From: Bacilli bacterium
GTDB taxonomy: Bacteria; Bacillota_I; Bacilli_A; RF39; UBA660
DNA length: 11,227 nucleotides
Assembly (NCBI GenBank): GCA_900772095.1
Contig: CAAGQJ010000005.1
Location: forward strand, 1-11,227
Direction: 5' to 3'
Within the stretch, counting starts at the first letter, position 1. The number at the start of each line of letters is the position of its first letter. The position numbers were made by a program, and so were the translations under genes. The notes beneath the pieces were generated by a model. The model saw only the letters and a list, made by a program, of their open reading frames with translations. It was not told the origin of the DNA and did not search any database. Positions 1 to 6,800 of the stretch are shown in pieces.

Positions 1-156
1 ATTTGAATCATAATTAACTTCAGTTATAAATAAACCATCTTGTGAAACAAGACTAACATCTCCATTAATATCAAGAGTAATAGAGTTTATTGTTGCATAT
101 CCAATAGACATAAATATTGTTGTAAGAGTAATCAAAAATAAATAAAGTGATTTAAT
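1..156 (-). CDS. Secreted or membrane-anchored surface protein, N-terminal part only (runs off left edge)
   Basis: The minus strand is open for 52 codons from an ATT at 156-154 to the window edge. Read with ATT as start, the product begins with a Lys and then a 17-residue hydrophobic stretch ending in SIGYA (residues 17-21), a good Sec signal or membrane anchor. A polar, beta-rich sequence follows (ITLDINGDVSLVSQDG). From memory, proteins opening with a 'xIGYAxxN...LxINGxxxV' pattern are common among secreted proteins of AT-rich gut Firmicutes; no function follows from that. There is no ATG/GTG/TTG before the hydrophobic segment: in-frame stops lie upstream, the first TTG (135-133) and ATG (111-109) fall inside or near the end of the signal, and none has a clear ribosome binding site. 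The ATT overlaps the protease gene's TAA (GATTAA), as in translationally coupled genes. It could be a real rare start, a start lost by mutation, or a sequence error. Confidence 0.6.
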   Translation of the reverse strand, partial: MKSLYLFLITLTTIFMSIGYATINSITLDINGDVSLVSQDGLFITEVNYDSN

Positions 157-1324
157 CTTTTGGTCTTTTTGTTTCTTTGTTTATTTCTAATTCTTTAGCA
201 TCATCTACTTGTTTTAGTCCTAAATTAATGAAATAGATAATTACTAACCATGCAAGTATTGTAAGTATTATTTGTACTATACAGTATGGTGAATTAATTG
301 GCATATCCCAAACGCCATGAAGGATAATTGGAATTGCGCACATTAATAAAAATTTTTTGTCATTTAAGTGTTTTTTGTTAAGTTTGGCAAATCCTTTTAC
401 ATACATAAGTGCTGCTCCTTCAATTGCTGCCCATGCGACATGTCCACCTGGTGCTAGGAAACCACGAATTTTGATTACTCCAAGCATACTGGCTATTCCA
501 TTAGACATACCATATTTTAAAATATATCCGGCAGTTTCAAATGCTGCGAAGCCTGCTCCTACTGCTGCTCCGATTAAAAGGCCATCTAGTATATAATTGC
601 TTTTTTTGCTTTTGAATAGAAATAGTGCAACGATTGTTGCCTTAGCAACTTCTTCTATAAGTCCTACCATCAAAGCGCCTGAGTATGTTGCTATATCTGT
701 ATTAAAGTCAAGCGAAAAGAATAATATGGCACATATTAAGCTTAGGGCTCCTCCTAAGATAAAGTATTTTATAACTTTATAAAATGGAATGTTTTTGAAT
801 AAGTTTATTTCAAAGAAGAATATAAGTACAGTTACAGGAATGGCAAATGCTCCTAGCATAATCATGGCTGGTAAGAAATTTGTATTTCCGTAAGTTATAA
901 AACCAATTCTAGTAGGTATATATGCAATGATGAAAAAGACTAAAATTTTAAAGTATACCCAAGCACTAGCTTTTTTAGGGTCAATATCTTTTACTTTTGG
1001 GGTTGTTTTTTCTGAACCACAAACAAATATTTCATCTAATTCTTCTTCTGTGTGTTTTTTGAAAGTATTTTTGAATAAATCTTTAAATGTTACATAGTTT
1101 TTACTATTTGCACCAGTAATTTTATCTAAGTTTTCTGTTATTATGTTATTTGGATTTTTTTTACTTATGGGACATCCGCATTCTGGGCAAGTGCTTTCGT
1201 CTCCTTTTAGAGTTTTACCGCATTCTGGGCATGTTTGGGTATTTATTTTTATGCCACAATGGGGACATATTTTTGCACTTGATGAAATGCTTTCTCCACA
1301 TTCTTTACATTTTATTAATGCCAT
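152..1324 (-). CDS. Double zinc-ribbon PrsW-family intramembrane metalloprotease
   Basis: This 390-residue protein starts with two zinc ribbons (C6/C9/C20/C23 and C32/C35/C46/C49), followed by a polar linker to about residue 120 and then seven to nine membrane segments to residue 370. The membrane part carries the signature of PrsW-type proteases, related to CAAX/type II prenyl endopeptidases: E224-E225-x-x-K228, F262-E263-x-x-G-Y267, H295 in GGHVAW, and H336 in LHGVWD. In Bacillus, PrsW cuts the anti-sigma factor RsiW within the membrane. Here the cytosolic ribbons probably recruit or sense a partner (inference). Its ATG follows the upstream gene's stop by 1 bp, and its site GGAGGAG (1331-1337) lies in that gene's last codons, so the two are translated as a unit. 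It shares its first 18 bases (MALIKC) with that neighbour. The substrate is unknown, but the neighbouring one-TM protein is an obvious candidate. Confidence 0.88.
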   Translation of the reverse strand: MALIKCKECGESISSSAKICPHCGIKINTQTCPECGKTLKGDESTCPECGCPISKKNPNNIITENLDKITGANSKNYVTFKDLFKNTFKKHTEEELDEIFVCGSEKTTPKVKDIDPKKASAWVYFKILVFFIIAYIPTRIGFITYGNTNFLPAMIMLGAFAIPVTVLIFFFEINLFKNIPFYKVIKYFILGGALSLICAILFFSLDFNTDIATYSGALMVGLIEEVAKATIVALFLFKSKKSNYILDGLLIGAAVGAGFAAFETAGYILKYGMSNGIASMLGVIKIRGFLAPGGHVAWAAIEGAALMYVKGFAKLNKKHLNDKKFLLMCAIPIILHGVWDMPINSPYCIVQIILTILAWLVIIYFINLGLKQVDDAKELEINKETKRPKD

Positions 1325-1325
1325 A

Positions 1326-2018
1326 TTATACTCCTCCTTCTGTTAATGTTGATAATATGTGTTCTACTATATTATTGATTTCAGCTGTATTAGTATTTTC
1401 TTCTTTAGAACCTACCATATATACTTTATTATTTATAACAGTTGCATATCTATTATCTATAATTAAATGATTGCTACTAGTATAACTGTAAGCAATACCA
1501 TATACAGTTTTATTACCTATTACACCTGAAACTAAATCAATTATTATTTTTAAGTCACTGGTCTGTTGTTTCATATAGTTAGTGAAACTATTTAAAAATT
1601 GTACTTCATTATTGAAATTATCGTATCTACCTATTATTATATATGGAATTAATGCACCGTTATTATCTATATTTTTACCCACGTATATAAAGCCTTCATT
1701 ATCTTTTGTTACTTTATAATCACTAGGTATTTCAAAGGAAATTCCTAAGTATGAATCTTTATAAATGGAATATCCATTTGATGATGGAGTTAATGGATTT
1801 TCATTTGGAGTTGTGGTTTTTTTATTGTATCCATTATAGATTAAAAGTCCTCCGATAACTACAATTAATGCTATTACCAGGTATGTAAAGTTTTTATTTT
1901 GGGGAATATTTAGTTTTATATTTGGTTTTTCTTTTTTTAATTCATAACCGCATTTAGGACATGTAATAGCTTTATCACTTATTTTATTATCGCATTCTGG
2001 ACATTTTATTAATGCCAT
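1326..2018 (-). CDS. Zinc-ribbon, single-TM protein with an extracellular domain
   Basis: The 230-residue product has a cytosolic zinc ribbon at the N terminus (C6, C9, C20, C23), a lysine-rich linker, one hydrophobic segment at about 44-62 (YLVIALIVVIGGLLIYNGY), a Thr/Pro/Asn-rich spacer to about 82, and an outside domain of about 145 residues. The domain's opening, YLGISFEIPSDYKV (90-103), followed by alternating strands, looks like the PsbP/Mog1/DcrB-type fold seen in small lipoproteins; that is resemblance only. The topology (ribbon in, domain out) resembles a one-pass sensor or membrane-tethered regulator. The start is supported by AGGAAGGTG (2024-2032) and a promoter about 85 bp upstream. 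It is first in an operon with the PrsW-like protease and could be its substrate or recruiting partner. The function is not known. Confidence 0.85.
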   Translation of the reverse strand: MALIKCPECDNKISDKAITCPKCGYELKKEKPNIKLNIPQNKNFTYLVIALIVVIGGLLIYNGYNKKTTTPNENPLTPSSNGYSIYKDSYLGISFEIPSDYKVTKDNEGFIYVGKNIDNNGALIPYIIIGRYDNFNNEVQFLNSFTNYMKQQTSDLKIIIDLVSGVIGNKTVYGIAYSYTSSNHLIIDNRYATVINNKVYMVGSKEENTNTAEINNIVEHILSTLTEGGV

Positions 2019-2101
2019 ATGTTCACCTTCCTTTTCATATTGTGATTGATATATAATTTATATATTCAATTATCTTTTTTTTAGTATTTATTCTAATATT
2101 T

Positions 2102-2130
2102 ATTTTAAATTAAATAGTAATAATAGTCAA
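2102..2130 (-). promoter_or_regulatory. SigA-type promoter of the zinc-ribbon/protease operon
   Basis: On the minus strand TTGACT (2130-2125) is separated by exactly 17 bp from TAAAAT (2107-2102). Both match the vegetative -35/-10 consensus at five of six positions. Transcription would start near 2095, giving a leader of about 75 nt before the ATG at 2018. The DUF362 gene ends upstream at 2168 without a convincing terminator, so some read-through is possible. Confidence 0.7.
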
Positions 2131-2167
2131 TTGTTTTTTTACTTTCTAATTTATAAATTTTTTTTAT

Positions 2168-3049
2168 TTATTTTATTTCGATAAGTTCGTATTCTTCTTT
2201 TCCTATTCCTAGTTCATTAGATGCTGTTATTGTGTGTGAACCGTGTAATTTTTCTATTCTTTCTATCAAAATGTTTTTTCCTTCATCGTTTGAATTATAA
2301 ACTAAGTCTAGACATGCTTTATCTAGTGCTACAGGGTCTAAGCTTGATAGGATGCCTATATCTTTCATACATGGTGATGATGCGTTTTTATCACAATCAC
2401 AGTCTTTTGAAATGTTTTTCATGACATTTATGTATGCAATATTGCCGTTAAAGTGTTTTACTACTGATGATGCTGCATCGGCCATGCATTCTAAGAATTT
2501 GTCTTGTTCTGGTAAATTTTGAAATAGTTCTTCCATTATTTCTGTTTTTCCTGCTGTGTGAATTAAGGTTTTTCCTTTTGATGAAGCACATCCTATGGAT
2601 AATTGTTTTAATGCACCACCATATCCTCCCATAGCGTGTCCTTTAAAGTGGGATATTACAAGCATTGAATTATAGTTTAGTAAGTTTTTTCCTACTAAGT
2701 TTTCTTTTAAAATATGTCCATTTTCCACTGGGAGTTTTGTGTCTTCTTTTTCATCCATTAAATCAAATGGGAAATATTTATCCCAACCGTGTTTTTTTAT
2801 TAGTTCTTTGTGTTTTTTGGTTGTATTTCTTGCTCCTTGGTAAGCTGTGTTGCATTCTACTACAGTGCCATTTACTCTTTCAATTATTGGTATTAGAAAT
2901 TCTGGTTTTAAGTAATTCTGATTTCCTTCTTCTCCGGAGTGGACTTTTACTGCTACCTTTCCAGGTAATTCTTTTCCCAATATTTCATACATTTTAACAA
3001 TGTTTTCTGGGGTTATATTTTTACAAAAATATACTTTAGATTTTCCCAT
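2168..3049 (-). CDS. DUF362 family protein, form without the ferredoxin insert
   Basis: The 293-residue protein shows the DUF362 core: a KVAVKVHSGEEGN-type N-terminal strand region (31-43), H134-F-K-G-H138, GGYGGALK (141-148) and SIGCASSKGK (151-160). The late block has CDC (217-219), C227 and DIGILSSLDPVALDKACLDL (230-249). The C terminus is GIGKEEYELI, which is how longer members also end. Many members carry a 2x[4Fe-4S] ferredoxin segment in the middle; here only about 30 residues lie between HTAGK (164-168) and the next core helix, and no CxxCxxC motif is present. Both ends are intact, so this looks like a natural short form and not a deletion. A site AAGGAA (3056-3061) precedes the ATG. 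The gene follows the TetR gene by 14 bp and is surely co-transcribed. The biochemical role of DUF362 is not established; the remaining cysteines may still bind metal. Confidence 0.88.
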   Translation of the reverse strand: MGKSKVYFCKNITPENIVKMYEILGKELPGKVAVKVHSGEEGNQNYLKPEFLIPIIERVNGTVVECNTAYQGARNTTKKHKELIKKHGWDKYFPFDLMDEKEDTKLPVENGHILKENLVGKNLLNYNSMLVISHFKGHAMGGYGGALKQLSIGCASSKGKTLIHTAGKTEIMEELFQNLPEQDKFLECMADAASSVVKHFNGNIAYINVMKNISKDCDCDKNASSPCMKDIGILSSLDPVALDKACLDLVYNSNDEGKNILIERIEKLHGSHTITASNELGIGKEEYELIEIK

Positions 3050-3063
3050 ATTTTTTTCCTTTC

Positions 3064-3627
3064 TTATATTTTTTCTGGTATTAATATATTAAAGTACTCT
3101 AAGATTTCATTTTTAGAATACTTACTGTTATCTCTTATCCATTCAATTCCTATACTTACAATTGCTCCTAGATAAAACTTTGTTATTACTTCACTTGGTA
3201 TATTTGAAACTACACTTTTATCATTTTCTATTCTTTCTTTTATGTCTTTATCTGCTACATCTAAAAGAATATCCATTAATATACCATTTTTATTATTGAC
3301 TAAAATAGAAGAATATATTTTTCTTTTTTCGTCTATATGATTGATTAGAAGTTTTAGCATTTCCATAAAGTATTCTTTGGTGTTAATTTCATTTTCATTT
3401 TTCTTTAAAGCTGATAGTAAGTTTTTCTTTAATTCATCTAAGAGTTCTACTAAAAGTTCGTATTTATCGTTATAGTGAGCATAAAATGTTGATCTATTTA
3501 CTAAAGCTTTATTGCAAATATCTGATACTTTTATTTCTTCAAAAGTTTCGTCTTTCATTAAATCTAGTAAGGATTCATATAAAGCTTTTTTTGTTTTTAT
3601 AATTCTTAAATCTGGTCTTTTTTCCAT
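3064..3627 (-). CDS. TetR/AcrR-family transcriptional regulator
   Basis: The 187-residue protein has a classic TetR N-terminal DNA-binding domain: helix 1 around 11-25 (KTKKALYESLLDLM), then the helix-turn-helix at about 32-58, with VSDICNKALVNRSTFYAHY and NDKYEL. The C-terminal helical ligand/dimer domain (about 85-187) ends with FYLGAIVSIGIEWI, like the TetR_C_8 group found in Firmicutes (family assignment from memory). GGAGGT sits at 3632-3637, just before the ATG. It is divergent from the MMPL exporter gene with a 175-bp shared upstream region containing repeats, the usual layout of a local repressor of an efflux gene. It also leads an operon with the DUF362 gene. The inducer is unknown. 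Confidence 0.93.
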   Translation of the reverse strand: MEKRPDLRIIKTKKALYESLLDLMKDETFEEIKVSDICNKALVNRSTFYAHYNDKYELLVELLDELKKNLLSALKKNENEINTKEYFMEMLKLLINHIDEKRKIYSSILVNNKNGILMDILLDVADKDIKERIENDKSVVSNIPSEVITKFYLGAIVSIGIEWIRDNSKYSKNEILEYFNILIPEKI

Positions 3628-3643
3628 TTTTACCTCCGTCTTT

Positions 3644-3672
3644 ATTATAAATATTAATCAGACAAAAGTAAA
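3644..3672 (-). promoter_or_regulatory. Promoter of the tetR-DUF362 operon
   Basis: On the minus strand TTTACT (3672-3667), a 17-bp spacer and a perfect TATAAT (3649-3644) lie directly before the GGAGGT and ATG of the TetR gene. This predicts a leader of about 10-15 nt. The -35 box overlaps the left copy of the GACAAAAGT repeat, so a protein bound there would block the promoter; this fits autoregulation. Confidence 0.65.
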
Positions 3673-3688
3673 GATAGTGGACAAAAGT
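3661..3688. repeat. Two direct copies of GACAAAAGT
   Basis: GACAAAAGT occurs at 3661-3669 and again at 3680-3688, 19 bp apart start to start, or about two helical turns. A loose inverted partner, ACTTTTTTTGT, lies at 3704-3714. The first copy overlaps the -35 box of the TetR-gene promoter. They may be half-sites for the TetR protein or another regulator. In such AT-rich DNA, chance is a real alternative. Confidence 0.4.
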
Positions 3689-3733
3689 TTATTATTTGTT
3701 GATACTTTTTTTGTAATTTTGTTGGATAACCTA

Positions 3734-3755
3734 CACTAAGAAAGATATGTTAGTG
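3734..3755. promoter_or_regulatory. Candidate TetR operator upstream of the exporter gene
   Basis: CACTAA (3734-3739) and TTAGTG (3750-3755) are perfect inverted arms separated by 10 bp, a 22-bp dyad of the size TetR-family dimers bind. A weak promoter for the exporter, TTGGAT (3722-3727), 18 bp, TATGTT (3746-3751), would place the dyad across the spacer and -10 box. It is the best inverted repeat in the 175-bp divergent region. Confidence 0.45.
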
Positions 3756-3802
3756 ATTTTTTTGGTTGTTAATAATAAACTATATTGTCGGAGGTGTGAA
3801 AG

Positions 3803-6800
3803 ATGAAAAAGTTTGGAAATTTTATATGTAAGAATAAGTACTTTATAATGATTGTTTCATTTGTTCTTTTAATTTTATCTATTATTGGGATGAATCTTAC
3901 AAAAATAAATTATGATATTTTAGTTTATTTGCCTAATGATATTGATACTATTAAGGGACAAGATATTTTAGTTAATGATTTTAATATGGGGTCATATTCT
4001 ATTGCTGTTGCTAATAATATGAATGGTAAAGATATTCTTAAATTAGAAGATAAAATTAGAAAAATAGATGGTGTTAATAAAGTAATTAGTTTATATGATG
4101 CATCTGGTACTAGTATACCAGTAGAAATGTTACCTAGTGAAATTACTGATAAGTTACACAAAGATAATTCTGATTTAATATTAATTACATTTAATGACTC
4201 TACATCTAGTGAAAAGACTATTTCTGCAGTAAAGGAAATTAGAAGTATTGCTAATAAAGAAATTAGTGTTGGTGGTATGAGTTCAATGGTTTTAGATACG
4301 ATGAATTTATCACAGAAAGAAATTACAATTTATATTTTAATTGCTGTTGTTCTTTGTATTATTGTTCTTATGATTTCATTAGATTCGTACGTAGTTCCTT
4401 TTCTTCTACTTATTAATATTGGATGTGCAATAGTGTTTAATATGGGGTCTAATGTGTTTTTGGGACAAATATCTTATATTACTAAGGCTTTAGTAGCAGT
4501 TTTACAACTTGGAGTTACTACAGATTTTTCTATTTTCTTATATCATTCTTATGAGAAGAAAAAGAAAATTTATAGTGATAGAAATGACGCTATGACATGT
4601 GCAATTAAAGAAACATTTACTTCTGTTACTGGAAGTTCACTTACTACAATAGTTGGTTTTATAGCGCTTTGTGCGATGGAACTTACTTTGGGTAAGGATT
4701 TAGGTATAGTAATGGCTAAGGGTGTGCTACTTGGAGTTATTACAGTACTTACTTTATTTCCTAGTTTATTACTTATATTTGATAAATTAATAGAAAAAAC
4801 TAAGCATAAGGAAATAATGCCTAATTTTAATAGTTTAAATAAATTTATTATTAAGCATTATGTTACTATATTTACTTGTTTTGTAGTTTTATTTATTCCT
4901 ATTTATTTAGCTAATTCTAAGGTAGATGTATATTATAAATTAGACTCTTCTCTTCCTGTTACACTTGAAAGTGTTAAGACTAATGAAGTTTTAAAGGAAG
5001 ATTATAATATTGTTAGTCCAGAAATAGTTTTAGTAGATAAGAATTTAAAAAATGATAGTCTTGATAAGATGATAAAGGAATTTGAAGATGTTGATGGTAT
5101 AGATTTTGTATTATCATTTAATGATTTAAATAATATGGGTATAACTAGTAATATGATAAGTAAGGATATTACTGAGATGTTTTTAAATGATAAGTATCAA
5201 ATGATATTGGTTAATTCAGTTTATGATATAGCTACTGATGAGTTAAATAATCAAGTTGAAGTTCTTAATAATATTGTTAAGAAATATGATAAAAACTCTA
5301 TTGTAGTGGGAGAAGGGGCTTTAATGAAAGACTTGGTAGAAATATCTGATACTGATTTTAAGAATGTTAATGCTTATTCAATTGTTTGTATATTTTTAGT
5401 ATTGTTTTTTGTACTTAAATCTATTAGTTTGCCTATACTTCTTATATTGGTAATAGAGTTTGCTATTTTTATAAATATGAGTATTTCATATTTTGATGGC
5501 TCTACTCTTCCGTTTATTGCTCCAATAGTTTTAGGTACAATACAACTTGGTGCTACTATTGATTATGCTATTTTAATGACTACTAATTATCTAGAAAAAA
5601 GAAGAAATGGTGTAGAAAAGAAAGAAGCAATGCTTGATGTTCTTAATTATTGTGGTACTTCAATTCTTATTAGTGGTATGTGCTTTTTTGCTTCTACTTT
5701 TGGAGTAGGTCTATATTCAGATATAGAAATGATTGGTTCACTTTGTACTTTAATATCAAGAGGGGCTTTGATTAGTATGACTATTGTTATTATGGTACTA
5801 CCTTCTACTCTTTTGATATTTGATAAATTTACACTTAAAACAACTTTAAAAACAAAAGGAGGAAATGTTATGAAAAATGTTAAAAATATTAGTAAAAAAG
5901 TTGGTGTTATGGGACTAATTGTTACTATTTTAATTAGTTCTCCTGTTTATGCTTTAACTAAAAATGAAACTGTTTATTCTAAACTTAATACAGATGGAAG
6001 TATAAAAAATGTTATAGTTAATGAGCATTTAATAAATAGTTCTGATAAAGATTATGTTGATGATTATTCGGAGCTAAAAGATATTTTAAATATAAATGAT
6101 GATAGTGATTATGAAGAAAATAATAATAATTTAACTTGGAATGCTTATGGTAATGATATATTTTATCAAGGTACTACTTCTAAGAGTTTACCTATTAGTG
6201 CTAAAGTTACTTATATGTTGGATGGTAAGGTTAAAAATGTTAATGAAATGCTTGGAAAAGAAGGAAATGTTACTATTAAAATAAAATATATAAATAATGA
6301 TAAACATGGTACTTTATATACACCTTTTGTAGTTACTATGGGTACTATTATTGATTTAGATAATAATAGTAATATATCTATTAATAATGGTAAAGTAGTT
6401 AGTAATGGCTCTAAAAATATAGTTATTGGTATTGCTGCTCCTGGTTTATATGAAAGTTTAAATTTAGATGAGTTAAAAAACTTGGATACAATTACTATTA
6501 ATTATGATACAGATAAGTTTGAGCTTTCTAGTATTTATCAAGTAGTAACACCTAAATTACTTGAGTCTAGTGATTTGGAACTTTTTGATAAATTAGATAA
6601 AGTATACAGTAATGTAAATGAATTAAAAAATGGTATGAATTCTATAAATAAGGGTGCTAATAAGTTAAAAGATGGTTCTAGTGTTTTAAAGAATACTTTA
6701 AAAGATAAAATGAATAGTTTAGATAATAAAAGTGATGCTTTAACAGAAGAACAAGTTTTAGCAATTAAAAATGGTTCTGTAAATTCTATTAAAAATTATT

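Noticed and set aside
357..1470. Plus-strand open frames across the protease and zinc-ribbon genes
   Set aside because: They lie antisense to clear zinc-ribbon and PrsW sequence, lack ribosome binding sites, and have low-complexity translations with no recognisable motif.
2148..2159. Perfect 12-bp palindrome AATTTATAAATT after the DUF362 gene
   Set aside because: All A/T, no loop and no T run after it on the minus strand, so not a terminator; such palindromes are expected by chance here.
3750..3786. Other exporter promoter readings (TTAGTG-17-TAATAA, TTTTTT-17-TATATT)
   Set aside because: Poor -35 boxes, and the second would start transcription inside the ribosome binding site; in this A/T-rich stretch no reading is decisive.
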